NCBI GenBank assembly: GCA_017618115.1
Contig: JAFZUX010000014.1
Coordinates: 20,225-84,224, forward strand
Origin: Bacteroidales bacterium
GTDB taxonomy: Bacteria > Bacteroidota > Bacteroidia > Bacteroidales > UBA932
Direction: 5' to 3'
DNA length: 64,000 bases
Under the pieces are notes generated by a model, which did not search any database, had not been told where the DNA came from, and saw nothing but the letters and a program-made list of their open reading frames with translations. A program made the translations under genes and the position numbers. This document shows positions 17,963 through 27,165 of the stretch, one piece after another; within the stretch, counting starts at the first letter, position 1, and each line of letters starts with the position of its first letter.

Positions 17963-19165
17963 CTAAAGTGTTAACTTGTCCAATGCACGGCGTACCGCCT
18001 CAATTCCAATCATTATCTCCTCATCAGTTATACAGAGAGGAGGAGCAATCCTAAAGGAGGTTGGTTGGAAGAGGAACCAGTCCGTCAGCACACCCTCATC
18101 GAGGAGTAAATATAGCACTTTTTCTGCAAGTTTTTCATCCTTTAGATCTACGGCAATGAGCAGTCCGGCGGCTCTTATCTCTTTTACAAGAGGATGGGAT
18201 GAGAGAAGTTTTTTTATCAACAATGATTTTCTCTCCACCTCATCAATCCACTTCTCTTTTAAAAGAAGTTTCAGAGAGGCCAACGCTGCGGCGCAGCAGA
18301 CCGGGTGACCTCCGAATGTTGTAATGTGTCCAAGCGGCGGATCTGTCTGCCAGGCCTTCATAAGTTCATTGGAGGTAACCATTGCTCCTAGCGGAAGACC
18401 TCCGCCCAGCGCCTTTGCAAGTGTAAGAATATCAGGAGTTACGCCATACTTTTCAAAGGCGAACATCTTACCCGTACGGCCAAACCCCGTCTGAATCTCA
18501 TCAAAGATAAGCAGCGCACCGGTTTGGTTACAACGCTCTCTGAGAGCCTCCAAAAATCCACCCTGAGGAATCTGAACTCCCCCCTCTCCCTGCACCGGTT
18601 CTATTATTACGGCGGCTGTCTCATCCGTTATAACATTCAGAGAATCAATATCGTTGAAAGTGATATGTTCAACCAGAGGAAGAAGCGGACGGAAGGCGTT
18701 TTTAAACTTCTCACTGCTCATCAGACTCATAGCACCCTGAGTACTACCGTGATAGCAGTTGCGGCAGGAGACTAATCCTCTTCTGCCGGTTACTCTCTTA
18801 GCCAACTTTATAGCAGCCTCGTTGGCCTCGCTTCCGCTGTTAACGTAATAGACGCTTTGAAGATTGCTCGGAAGGATAGATGCAAGAAGTTGTGCGTGAA
18901 GAACTTGCGGAGACTCAATCATCTCTCCGTAAACCATCAGGTGAGCATAATTTTCCATCTGCTCCTTAACGGCATCTATCACCTCCCTCCTTCCGTGACC
19001 TACGTTACTTACAGATACTCCGGAGATAAAATCCAGATATCTCTTTGTATCCGAGTACAAAAAAACACCCTCCGCCTTCACTATGCTTAAACCTAGTGGG
19101 GAAGAGGATGTCTGTCCTACGTGTTTGAAGAAGAGATCCCTCAGAATATAGGGTTCTTGCTTCAT
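17963..19165 (-). CDS. Class III PLP-dependent aminotransferase (ArgD/acetylornithine-type)
   Basis: The 400-residue fold-type I enzyme has GVSVSNVGHGRREVIDA near the N-terminus and NSGSEANEAAIKLAKRVTGR for phosphate binding. LIFDEIQTGFGRTGKMFA holds the PLP-ring aspartate, and TLAKALGGGLPLGAMV the Schiff-base lysine near K254. It could be acetylornithine, ornithine or another omega-aminotransferase; no arginine-pathway genes are nearby to decide. The phosphate-cup threonine appears in HITTFGGHPVCCAAALA. It lies in the long minus-strand unit, 3 bases before dnaB. Confidence 0.88.
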   Translation of the reverse strand: MKQEPYILRDLFFKHVGQTSSSPLGLSIVKAEGVFLYSDTKRYLDFISGVSVSNVGHGRREVIDAVKEQMENYAHLMVYGEMIESPQVLHAQLLASILPSNLQSVYYVNSGSEANEAAIKLAKRVTGRRGLVSCRNCYHGSTQGAMSLMSSEKFKNAFRPLLPLVEHITFNDIDSLNVITDETAAVIIEPVQGEGGVQIPQGGFLEALRERCNQTGALLIFDEIQTGFGRTGKMFAFEKYGVTPDILTLAKALGGGLPLGAMVTSNELMKAWQTDPPLGHITTFGGHPVCCAAALASLKLLLKEKWIDEVERKSLLIKKLLSSHPLVKEIRAAGLLIAVDLKDEKLAEKVLYLLLDEGVLTDWFLFQPTSFRIAPPLCITDEEIMIGIEAVRRALDKLTL

Positions 19166-19170
19166 AACAG

Positions 19171-20037
19171 TTACTTCTTCTTTGCAGCTTTCTTAACTGT
19201 CTTTGTCTCTTCAACCGGCTGAGACTCTTCATCCTGGAACTTTGAACTTACCAGGATTCTGCCGCAGTACTCGCAAACTACAATCTTTCTACTCTCGTCA
19301 ATATCCAACTGTCTCTGAGGAGGTATCTTGTTGAAGCAACCGCCGCAAGCACCTCTAACTACGGTAACTACGGCCATCTTATTGCGAACGTTTCCGCGTA
19401 CTTTCTGGTATGCGGCCAACATTCTTGGATCTATCTGCTCCTGATATGTCTTGCTCTCCGCCTCCAAAGACTCAACCTCTTTCTGAGTCTCCTTATCTAT
19501 ATTCTCAAGCTCAACCTGTCTTGCCTCAAGGTCTGCCTGACGTCCCTTAAGTTCCTCACCTACAAGGGCCAACTCCTCCTTCTTGGTAACCAGATTTTTG
19601 GTTCCCTCGTTTGCTCTCTTCTCTGCAAGCTGACTCTCCAACTCCTGGAACTCTATCTCTTTGGAAATAGACTCAAACTCACGGTTGTTGCGTACGTTGT
19701 TACGCTGCTGCTCGTACTTCTTGATTGTAGCACGGCACTCTTCCATCTCGTGTTTCTTGTCAGAAATGAACTGCTCTATCTCCTTGATTTCTTTCTGAAT
19801 AGAAGCCTGCTTAGTCTTAAGACCGGCTACCTCGTCCTCCAAATCCTGAACCTCCAAAGGAAGCTCTCCTCTTAGCATGTGAATGCTGTCTATCTTGGAA
19901 TCTGTCTGCTGAAGCTTGTAAAGGAGATTAAGTTTTCTCTCCATCTCCATTGCGTCCGCATTCTTTGTGGAGATCTGTAAAGAGGTAAAGGTCTCACCGC
20001 CAACTGCAGGTGTTGCTTTTGTTTTCTTTGTTGCCAT
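19171..20037 (-). CDS. Coiled-coil protein with C4-type zinc ribbon
   Basis: A long coiled coil (roughly residues 30-215, heptad-rich Glu/Lys/Leu) is followed by the zinc ribbon GACGGCFNKIPPQRQ...VVCEYCGRIL. The tail is Lys-rich (VKKAAKKK). This is the C4-type zinc-ribbon family next to nif3 in many bacteria, thought to bind nucleic acid but not functionally assigned. The 25-residue Thr/Lys-rich N-terminus before ADAMEMERKLNLLYKLQ is extra compared with minimal homologues. It follows nif3 by 3 bases. Confidence 0.85.
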   Translation of the reverse strand: MATKKTKATPAVGGETFTSLQISTKNADAMEMERKLNLLYKLQQTDSKIDSIHMLRGELPLEVQDLEDEVAGLKTKQASIQKEIKEIEQFISDKKHEMEECRATIKKYEQQRNNVRNNREFESISKEIEFQELESQLAEKRANEGTKNLVTKKEELALVGEELKGRQADLEARQVELENIDKETQKEVESLEAESKTYQEQIDPRMLAAYQKVRGNVRNKMAVVTVVRGACGGCFNKIPPQRQLDIDESRKIVVCEYCGRILVSSKFQDEESQPVEETKTVKKAAKKK

Positions 20038-20040
20038 AAA

Positions 20041-20826
20041 TCAATAATAAAATATCGGGCTTAAATCTGCCTCGCTCAAATGGAGTGCAAATGTAGGAAA
20101 ATTTTTCTTAACAAGCTCTTCAAGAACTTTGATTGCAGCAAGTTCGCTGAAGTGATGCCCCACGTCCACAACCATAAAACCCTCCGGGCAGTAGAAGTGA
20201 TGGTGTGTAACATCTCCTGTAACAAGCACTTGCGCCCCCTTCTGAAGTGCGTCACCTATTGAACCCTGTCCGCCGCCGCTGCTTACCGCCACTCTGCTTA
20301 TTTTCTTCCCGATAGGTTTTGAGCACCTTACCACAGGCGCACCGAAGGCTCTTTTAACTTTTGAAAGGAAACTCTTTGGCTCCATAGGAGTTTTCAGGTT
20401 TCCCACACAGCCGAACCCTCCCTCTACTAAAGGCTCAATATCTGAAAGTGAGAGCTTTAGAGCCATCTGACAATTCAGTCCTCCCTTTGCCTTATCCAGC
20501 GGAGTATGTGAAGAGTAAACTGTGATTCCCTTCTTAATGGCCAGCATAATGGCCTCACTACGAGGATCTCCCTTAAGAATATTTAGGCAGGGATCGTGAA
20601 CAATGAGAGGATGGTGGGTGATTATCATATCGCATCCCTTGCTAACCGCCTCACGCACAACATCTAAGGTGCAGTTAAGAGCTATAAGGGCCTTGCTCAC
20701 TTTTGCATTGGGATCACCTACGGTAAAGCCGCTGTTATCCCACTCCTCCTGGGTTGAAAGCGGTGCAAATTTCTCCACGGCGGAGGCGATATCGCGAGCC
20801 GTGATGCTAGTTCTCTTCCTCTCCAT
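20041..20826 (-). CDS. Nif3-like dinuclear metal centre protein
   Basis: Member of the Nif3/YbgI (GTP cyclohydrolase I type 2-like) family of hexameric proteins with a two-metal site; the reaction is unsettled. The 261 residues contain the metal ligands in DMIITHHPLIV (near residues 63-73), SSHTPLD (about 105-111) and the C-terminal DVGHHFSELAAIKVL. The usual opening ARDIASAVEKFAPLSTQEEWDNSGF is intact. The start overlaps the end of the MerR gene by 20 bases. It lacks the inserted PII-like middle domain found in longer homologues. Confidence 0.88.
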   Translation of the reverse strand: MERKRTSITARDIASAVEKFAPLSTQEEWDNSGFTVGDPNAKVSKALIALNCTLDVVREAVSKGCDMIITHHPLIVHDPCLNILKGDPRSEAIMLAIKKGITVYSSHTPLDKAKGGLNCQMALKLSLSDIEPLVEGGFGCVGNLKTPMEPKSFLSKVKRAFGAPVVRCSKPIGKKISRVAVSSGGGQGSIGDALQKGAQVLVTGDVTHHHFYCPEGFMVVDVGHHFSELAAIKVLEELVKKNFPTFALHLSEADLSPIFYY

Positions 20827-21196
20827 CTTCCAAATCTGTTAGAATATCAAATTCATCATCGGGAGTCTCGTCATTCTCGTCCGTTACGGCCAACAGCTTG
20901 GCTCTTATCTGTTTAAGACGTCCGATCACCTCCAGGCGCTTGTCTTCTCCGGTGGCATTCTGCTTCATTCTCAGCTTTGCACCGTCCAGTGTCATTCCCA
21001 AGTCCTTCACAAAGTGGTGAATGAGTTTGAAGTTCTCCACGTCCTTAGCCGTAAAGAGCCTGTTACCCTTTTTGTTACGCACCGGTTTTATAAAGGAGGA
21101 AAAGGTGTCTGACCAGAACCTGACCAGAGAGGTGTTCTCAGAGAGAAGTTGTGAAACCTCTCCAATTGTATAGTATAATTTCTGACCTTCTTCCAT
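20807..21196 (-). CDS. MerR-family transcriptional regulator
   Basis: The 129-residue protein opens MEEGQKLYYTIGEVSQLLSE, the winged-helix signature, followed by NTSLVRFWSDTF, the variant of the MerR recognition helix seen in Bacteroidota. After a helical segment comes an acidic tail (DENDETPDDEFDILTDLEDGEEEN) in place of an effector-binding domain. It therefore probably senses nothing itself, or works through partners. A TTG three codons upstream was rejected in favour of the ATG at 21196. It sits conserved between an M23 peptidase and nif3. Confidence 0.85.
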   Translation of the reverse strand: MEEGQKLYYTIGEVSQLLSENTSLVRFWSDTFSSFIKPVRNKKGNRLFTAKDVENFKLIHHFVKDLGMTLDGAKLRMKQNATGEDKRLEVIGRLKQIRAKLLAVTDENDETPDDEFDILTDLEDGEEEN

Positions 21197-21224
21197 ACCC
21201 TGCAAAAATAGTCAAGAGAGAAGA

Positions 21225-22076
21225 TTAATCCAAAGACTGACCGGAATTTTCACTAATGTGGATGGCGCGGCTGTACTCTGCCGGTTGGAGGGAGCCAAAG
21301 AAGTATCCCGATGGATTAAGGTGCCTTTGCCCCAGTATCACCTCATAATGGAGGTGCGGAGTGAGGGATCTTCCGGTGCTTCCCACGGTTGCAATCCTCT
21401 GGGAAACCCTCACGGTATCATTTACCTTTACAAGTATCTCGTCCAGGTGGGCATACTTTGTCCGGTATCCATTCAGGTGGTTGATAATCAAGACTCTACC
21501 CTCATTTTTGTCCTCGTATGTGGAGGCCTTCTCAACCACGCCGTCTCCCGCCGCCAGGACCATATCTCCTATCTCTCCGTGAATGTCAAGCCCCGGATGC
21601 CAGACTACGCTCTTAAGGAACGGGTTCACCTTCTTGCCCATTGAGGCGCCCAATTTGTTCAGATGGAAATTCTCCACCGGAACAACTGAAGGAATGTTAC
21701 GGGCGCTGGAGCCCAGGTAGGCAAGATTGCCCTTAATGGAATCTATGCAGAATTGAACCTCCGAGGCCAAAGCGGTAGCCCTCTCAATGGAAATCTCCTC
21801 TCCGCTCTCCTCGTCATAAAGGGTCTCCAGAGGCTGCGCACCGAATATCATTCTGTAAATTTCTCCGTCACGCGCCTGCAGAACTTTAATTGAACTGTCT
21901 ACGGAGGTGTAGTTTAACTCTATGGAATCCAGAATTTTAGCCCGTATTCGGTTAGCCTTCAGCAGTTGAGCGTCCTTTCCAAAATAGAGTATGTTGGCAA
22001 GCAGTATGTAATAGATTACGGTAAGCGGTATGCTGGCCAGAATATATTTCAATATTTTCTTATTCTTCTCTCTCAT
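21225..22076 (-). CDS. M23-family (LytM) peptidoglycan endopeptidase, membrane anchored
   Basis: The 283-residue protein has an N-terminal membrane segment (YILASIPLTVIYYILLANIL), a helical region, and a C-terminal LytM domain. HPGLDIHGEIG and HLHYEV supply the zinc ligands (H-x3-D and H-x-H). It cuts cross-links in peptidoglycan or regulates another hydrolase in the periplasm. It follows, by one base, a second M23 protein of the same length and architecture, so the pair is an old tandem duplication. Confidence 0.92.
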   Translation of the reverse strand: MREKNKKILKYILASIPLTVIYYILLANILYFGKDAQLLKANRIRAKILDSIELNYTSVDSSIKVLQARDGEIYRMIFGAQPLETLYDEESGEEISIERATALASEVQFCIDSIKGNLAYLGSSARNIPSVVPVENFHLNKLGASMGKKVNPFLKSVVWHPGLDIHGEIGDMVLAAGDGVVEKASTYEDKNEGRVLIINHLNGYRTKYAHLDEILVKVNDTVRVSQRIATVGSTGRSLTPHLHYEVILGQRHLNPSGYFFGSLQPAEYSRAIHISENSGQSLD

Positions 22077-22077
22077 A

Positions 22078-22929
22078 CTACTTTCCGCTTATAAGTCTGT
22101 CATACTCCTCCGGAGTCATATTGCTGTCAAAGTAAATAAGTGGGTTAACCTTATAACCCATATACTCAACCTCGTAGTGGAGGTGAGGTCCGGTACTCTT
22201 TCCGGTGGAGCCCATAAGACCAATCTTATCTCCGCGCTTAACAAAGTCTCCCTCATGAACAAGGGTGGCCTTAAGGTGAGCGTAACGGCTCTTGTATCCG
22301 AATCCGTGGTTGATTACAATCTCATTTCCGTAACCGGTAAACTTAATATCCACCTTCTCAACCTTTCCGTCTCCGGTAGCGTAGATTGGTTCTCCCGGCT
22401 TTCCCGCCAAATCCACTCCGGTATGTCCCTTAATATATCCGGTCATAGGGTCGTTGCGGTAGCCGAAACGGCTGGTGAGGGTTATGTGATTAAGGTAGAG
22501 AGGCGGAATGGAGGGCACGCAAAGAGCAATCTTTCCAAAACTCTCCGCCACGGGGTCCAACTCGTTGTAGCTCTTTTGTTGCCTCTCTATAAGGCTGTTG
22601 AGATTATCTATCGTGAGATAGTCGTATGCGGGAAAGGCTACCGTATCCATTCCAAAAGAGGGGCGGTAGATGTTGTTGTCTCGCTGGCTGAGTTCCTGCA
22701 GAGCGGAGTAGGCACGCTCCATTTTGTCTCCGGCAAGGGCCTGGCGGGCATCCAGCAAAGCGCTGCGCTGCTCTAGTTGAATGCGGCGGGGAGTCTTAAA
22801 GCCAAAGACCTCCGTATAGAGAAGGTAATAGAGCACAAAGGCGGCAAGGCTCAATAAAAAGAGCCTGAAACCCTTGCCTAACATCTTCTGCAACGAGAGT
22901 TTATATCTCAACCTCTCCCAACTTAACAT
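22078..22929 (-). CDS. M23-family (LytM) peptidoglycan endopeptidase, first gene of the minus-strand unit
   Basis: The 283-residue paralogue of the neighbouring M23 gene has a membrane segment at about residues 20-37 (FRLFLLSLAAFVLYYLLYT), a helical linker and a LytM domain. The zinc motifs GHTGVDLAGKPG and GPHLHYEVEYMG are intact. The start MLSWERLRYKLSLQK at 22929 is chosen because further upstream codons overlap the divergent promoter region and alaS. It heads a 13.7-kb run of co-oriented genes. Confidence 0.92.
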   Translation of the reverse strand: MLSWERLRYKLSLQKMLGKGFRLFLLSLAAFVLYYLLYTEVFGFKTPRRIQLEQRSALLDARQALAGDKMERAYSALQELSQRDNNIYRPSFGMDTVAFPAYDYLTIDNLNSLIERQQKSYNELDPVAESFGKIALCVPSIPPLYLNHITLTSRFGYRNDPMTGYIKGHTGVDLAGKPGEPIYATGDGKVEKVDIKFTGYGNEIVINHGFGYKSRYAHLKATLVHEGDFVKRGDKIGLMGSTGKSTGPHLHYEVEYMGYKVNPLIYFDSNMTPEEYDRLISGK

Positions 22930-22938
22930 TTCTTTTAC

Positions 22939-22983
22939 TATTTTTGTACGTTTGCAGTCATCTGCAAAAACCGTACAAATGTA
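22939..22983. promoter_or_regulatory. Divergent promoters with a palindrome between them
   Basis: TATTTTTG on the plus strand (22939-22946) fits a -7 element for alaS. TACATTTG on the minus strand (revcomp of 22976-22983) fits one for the M23 gene, with TTTG 17 bases further upstream (23001-23004). Between them is an inverted repeat, GTACGTTTGCAG...CTGCAAAaacCGTAC, spanning about 22946-22976, which may be an operator or a product of the two overlapping promoters. Confidence 0.5.
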
Positions 22984-22993
22984 ATAAGTTGAT

Positions 22994-25612
22994 ATGAATT
23001 CAAAAGAGGTAAGAGAAGCGTTCCTGAATTTTTTCAGGGAAAAAGAGCATACAATAGTGCCGTCTGCGCCTATGGTTGTAAAGAATGACCCTACGCTGAT
23101 GTTCACCAACGCGGGTATGAATCAGTTCAAAGATATCTTCCTGGGGAACAAGGCGGCCTTTGCAAAGAGAGCGGCGGACACACAGAAGTGCCTCAGAGTT
23201 AGCGGAAAGCATAATGATTTGGAGGAGGTTGGACATGATACCTACCACCACACTATGTTTGAGATGCTGGGAAACTGGAGTTTTGGAGATTACTTTAAGA
23301 AAGAGGCCATTGAGTGGAGTTGGGAACTTCTCACCAAGGTTTACAAGATAGATCCTAACCGTCTGTACGCCACCGTATTTGAGGGTTACGCACCGGACAA
23401 CCTGCCGCTGGACGAGGAGGCCAGAGAGAACTGGCTCCGCTTCCTTCCGGAGGAGAGAGTTCTTAACGGAAGCCGCAAGGATAACTTCTGGGAGATGGGT
23501 GAGATGGGACCTTGCGGACCTTGCAGCGAGATTCATATAGACCTCAGAGATGACGCCGAGCGTGCAAAGGTTCCGGGAAGAGAGTTGGTTAACAAATCGG
23601 ACCCTCTGGTTATTGAGATTTGGAACCTCGTCTTTATGCAGTTCAACCGCAAGGCAGACGGTACGCTGGAGAAACTCCCTCACAATAACGTAGATACGGG
23701 AATGGGCTTTGAGAGACTCTGTATGGCACTGCAGGGAGTAAAGAGCAACTATGATACGGACGTCTTCACCCCTCTGATTTCCAGAGTTTCCGAACTGACG
23801 GGCAAAGATTACGCAAAGGAGGATGAGAACACCCGTGTTGCAATCCGCGTAATATCAGACCACATAAGAGCCATCACCTTCTCAATTGCAGACGGTCAGC
23901 TTCCGTCCAACGTTAAGGCAGGCTACGTAATCAGAAGAATCTTAAGGCGTGCGGTACGTTACGCCTACACCTTCCTTCAGACCAAGGAACCGCTTCTCTA
24001 TAAGTTAGTTGCAACACTTGTGGAGCAGATGGGAGACTCCTATCCGGAGATCCGCAGCCAGCAGCAACTGATTGAGAAAGTGATTAAGGAAGAGGAGGAG
24101 ACCTTCCTCCGCACCCTGGAAAGAGGCATACGCCTTATGGATGAACTGGTTGCCAAGTGCAAGCAGGAGGGCGGACGGGCCATTGAAGGAAAAGACGCCT
24201 TCCTTCTCTATGATACCTTTGGTTTCCCGATAGATCTTACTGAACTGATTGCCAAGGAGAACGGCCTTGAGGTGGACATACCTGCCTTTGAGGTTGAACT
24301 GGGCAAACAGAAGGAGAGAAGCCGCAACGCAGATGCCAAGAAGGAGGGAGACTGGATTGTGCTTTCTGAGGGTGAAACACTCTTTACCGGATATGACAAC
24401 TACACTGAGAAGGATGTTAAAATACTGCGTTACCGTGAGGTAAAGACCAAGGGTAAGACTCTCTATCACATTGTTTTGGACCGTACTCCGTTCTATGCGG
24501 AGAGCGGCGGACAGGTTGGAGATACCGGAACTCTTGAGAGCGGAGCGGAGAAGATTAACGTGGTTAACACCGTTAAGGAGAACGGTCTTCCTATCCACAT
24601 TACGGAGAAGATGCCGGCGGATCCTACCGCACTCTTTACCGCAGCAATCAATGTAAAGAAGAGACTTAGTGCCGCTGCCAACCACAGCGCAACTCACCTT
24701 TTGGATTATGCCTTGAGAAAGATTCTGGGAACACACATAGAGCAGAAAGGCTCCTTTGTAAGCCCTCAGGTTCTGAGGTTTGACTTCTCTCATTTTGAGA
24801 AGGTTGCACCGGAGAAACTCAGAGAGGTGGAGAGACTTGTCAACTCCCTCATAAGAGAAGATTTTAAGAGAGAGGAGATGAGAGACGTTCCAATTGATGA
24901 GGCAAGAAAGAGCGGAGCAATTGCACTCTTTGGAGAGAAGTACGGAGACAAGGTGCGCGTTATCCGTTTTGGAGAGAGCGTAGAACTCTGCGGCGGAACT
25001 CACATTGAATCTACCGGAAGAATCGGGATATTTAAAATACTCTCAGAGAGCGCAATAGCAGCAGGTATCAGAAGAATTGAGGCAACGACGGGAGAGAATG
25101 TGGAGAACCTCATCTACACCATGGAGGATACCATGATTACAATGAGGGAACTCTTTAAGAACGCACCTAACGTTGTTGAGAGCGCCAAGAAACTTCTCCA
25201 GGAAAATGACGGCTTCAGAAAACAGGCCGAGCAGGCACTTAAAGAGAGGGCAGCACAACTTAAGGAGAAGGCAAAGGAGAGTGCAGAAAACATTAACGGT
25301 GTGGAATTTATGCTCTTAAGGGGTCCGTTCATTGCAGAGGTGTTCAAGACTGTTGCATTTATGCTCAAGGCGGAGTGCAGCAGCACGGTCTTTGTTGGTG
25401 CTTGTACGGATGAGAGCAAACCTTCTCTCACTCTTATGTACACTGAGGATCTGGTTGCCAAGGGAATGAATGCCGGAAAGGATATCAGAGAGGCGGCCAA
25501 GTTCATACAGGGAGGCGGCGGAGGACAGCCGTTCTTTGCAAGTGCGGGAGGAAAGAAGGCGGACGGACTTACGGAGGCCGTAGAGTTTATTAAGAAGAAT
25601 CTCAGCAAATAG
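22994..25612 (+). CDS. alaS: Alanyl-tRNA synthetase
   Basis: Charges tRNA-Ala and hydrolyses mischarged Ser/Gly-tRNA. The 872-residue protein has the class II catalytic core ([18 protein letters not shown], motif 2 in [17 protein letters not shown]), and the editing domain with [11 protein letters not shown] and [13 protein letters not shown] carrying the metal ligands. The C-terminal C-Ala domain ends in the Gly-rich [17 protein letters not shown]. Full length and intact. It is the first gene of a 16.5-kb plus-strand series. Confidence 0.98.
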   Translation: MNSKEVREAFLNFFREKEHTIVPSAPMVVKNDPTLMFTNAGMNQFKDIFLGNKAAFAKRAADTQKCLRVSGKHNDLEEVGHDTYHHTMFEMLGNWSFGDYFKKEAIEWSWELLTKVYKIDPNRLYATVFEGYAPDNLPLDEEARENWLRFLPEERVLNGSRKDNFWEMGEMGPCGPCSEIHIDLRDDAERAKVPGRELVNKSDPLVIEIWNLVFMQFNRKADGTLEKLPHNNVDTGMGFERLCMALQGVKSNYDTDVFTPLISRVSELTGKDYAKEDENTRVAIRVISDHIRAITFSIADGQLPSNVKAGYVIRRILRRAVRYAYTFLQTKEPLLYKLVATLVEQMGDSYPEIRSQQQLIEKVIKEEEETFLRTLERGIRLMDELVAKCKQEGGRAIEGKDAFLLYDTFGFPIDLTELIAKENGLEVDIPAFEVELGKQKERSRNADAKKEGDWIVLSEGETLFTGYDNYTEKDVKILRYREVKTKGKTLYHIVLDRTPFYAESGGQVGDTGTLESGAEKINVVNTVKENGLPIHITEKMPADPTALFTAAINVKKRLSAAANHSATHLLDYALRKILGTHIEQKGSFVSPQVLRFDFSHFEKVAPEKLREVERLVNSLIREDFKREEMRDVPIDEARKSGAIALFGEKYGDKVRVIRFGESVELCGGTHIESTGRIGIFKILSESAIAAGIRRIEATTGENVENLIYTMEDTMITMRELFKNAPNVVESAKKLLQENDGFRKQAEQALKERAAQLKEKAKESAENINGVEFMLLRGPFIAEVFKTVAFMLKAECSSTVFVGACTDESKPSLTLMYTEDLVAKGMNAGKDIREAAKFIQGGGGGQPFFASAGGKKADGLTEAVEFIKKNLSK

Positions 25613-25617
25613 GATAA

Positions 25618-27159
25618 ATGATAAGAAGGATTACTGAAGCAGTGGAAGGGTTTCTGAAGAAACTCGGGGTTAAGACTTTGGACCTTTATATGTTCAAGTC
25701 TTTCCTGGGTCCTTTCATTATGACCTTTGCTATTGTGACCTTCATTCTTATGATGCAGTTCTTGTGGCTCTACATAGACGAGCTTGTAAATAAGGGACTT
25801 ACCTTTAGCATTATTGCTCAGTTTATGGCCTGGGGTTCCTGCACCCTTATACCTTACGCCCTTCCGCTTGCAACACTTCTGGCCTCCATTATGACAATGG
25901 GAACATTGGGAGAAAACAGTGAACTTCTCTCAATGAAGGCGGCGGGAATCTCTCTTCAGAGAATTATCCGTCCGCTCAGCTATATTGCTGTGGTTATTGT
26001 AGTTGCAGCCTTCTTTGCTTCCAACAACCTTATCCCTATTGCATACAACAACATCTACACTTTAAGAGAGGACATCACCAACACCAAAGAGGAGATAAAG
26101 ATTCCGGTTGGAATTTTCTATGACGGCATAGACGGTTATACTCTGAGAATCGGAAGCAGAGATGACGACAAGCTTATGCACAACATTATGATTTACAACC
26201 ACACAAAAGAGAGCGGCAACAATGACCTTACTCTTGCAGATTCCGGCAGAATCTCCATTACTCCGGACAAGCAGGGATTGCTCATAACTCTCTATAACGG
26301 TGTAAATTATAAGGAGGACAACAAGAGGACCTACCAGGACACCTCCCTCTCTATGCAGCAGATAAAATTTGCTTTCCAGCAGATTACCGTTCCGCTTAAG
26401 AACTACGCCTTCAGCAAGTCCGACAAGGGAAAGTACGGCAACGAGGTTATGGCAAAAAACATTGGTCAACTGCGTAAGGACAGAGACTCCCTCACCCACG
26501 CAAATGACTCATCCATAACCTTCCACACCCATCACGCAATGCACGGAGATTGGCTGGGCCACCAGGATCAGTTGGACACCGCCCGCAATAAGGGATATAA
26601 GAAAGCCTTCAAAGCGGAGGAACTTTACAAGTGGAAGAACCATGAGGATAAAGTTAACGCCTGGTCTCAGGCTTACGGAGCCCTCAATACGGAGATGGTA
26701 AACTACGGTTTCTACAACGCTCAGATTTACCAGACCGCATACCCTCTAAGAAGAACAATCATAGAGACTTACAGAAAGTTCACGCTCTCACTGGCCTGCC
26801 TTATCTTCTTCTTCATTGGCGCCCCTATCGGAGCCATTGTGAGAAAGGGAGGATTGGGAACTCCTGCAATTATCTCCATACTCTTCTTTGTTCTCTATTG
26901 GGTTGTGGATATAAGCGGAAAGAAGTTGGCAAATGACGGCGCAATCTCCCCATTCATAGGCGCATTTATCTCCACCATAGTTCTTGCTCCGCTTGCAGCA
27001 TTTTTAACCTGGAAATCTACTCAGGACTCCACAATGTTCAACCCGGAGACCTTTGTAAAGAACATCAAGAGTTTCTTCCAGAGACTCTTCAGCAAGGCCA
27101 AGAGAATTCAGTACCGCATAAAGAAGGAGGAGGAATTAAAGGCCGCACAAGAGGAATAA
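25618..27159 (+). CDS. LptF/LptG-family (YjgP/YjgQ) membrane permease
   Basis: The 513-residue protein has three N-terminal membrane helices (KSFLGPFIMTFAIVTFILMMQFLWLY...), a large periplasmic beta-jellyroll part with an unusually long Lys/His-rich insert (about residues 280-360), and three C-terminal helices. This is the topology of LptF/LptG, the permease pair that pulls lipopolysaccharide from the inner membrane. A second, shorter homologue is at 42360-43490, so the two may form the heterodimer from separate loci. It lies 5 bases after alaS. Confidence 0.9.
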   Translation: MIRRITEAVEGFLKKLGVKTLDLYMFKSFLGPFIMTFAIVTFILMMQFLWLYIDELVNKGLTFSIIAQFMAWGSCTLIPYALPLATLLASIMTMGTLGENSELLSMKAAGISLQRIIRPLSYIAVVIVVAAFFASNNLIPIAYNNIYTLREDITNTKEEIKIPVGIFYDGIDGYTLRIGSRDDDKLMHNIMIYNHTKESGNNDLTLADSGRISITPDKQGLLITLYNGVNYKEDNKRTYQDTSLSMQQIKFAFQQITVPLKNYAFSKSDKGKYGNEVMAKNIGQLRKDRDSLTHANDSSITFHTHHAMHGDWLGHQDQLDTARNKGYKKAFKAEELYKWKNHEDKVNAWSQAYGALNTEMVNYGFYNAQIYQTAYPLRRTIIETYRKFTLSLACLIFFFIGAPIGAIVRKGGLGTPAIISILFFVLYWVVDISGKKLANDGAISPFIGAFISTIVLAPLAAFLTWKSTQDSTMFNPETFVKNIKSFFQRLFSKAKRIQYRIKKEEELKAAQEE

Positions 27160-27165
27160 CAGACT

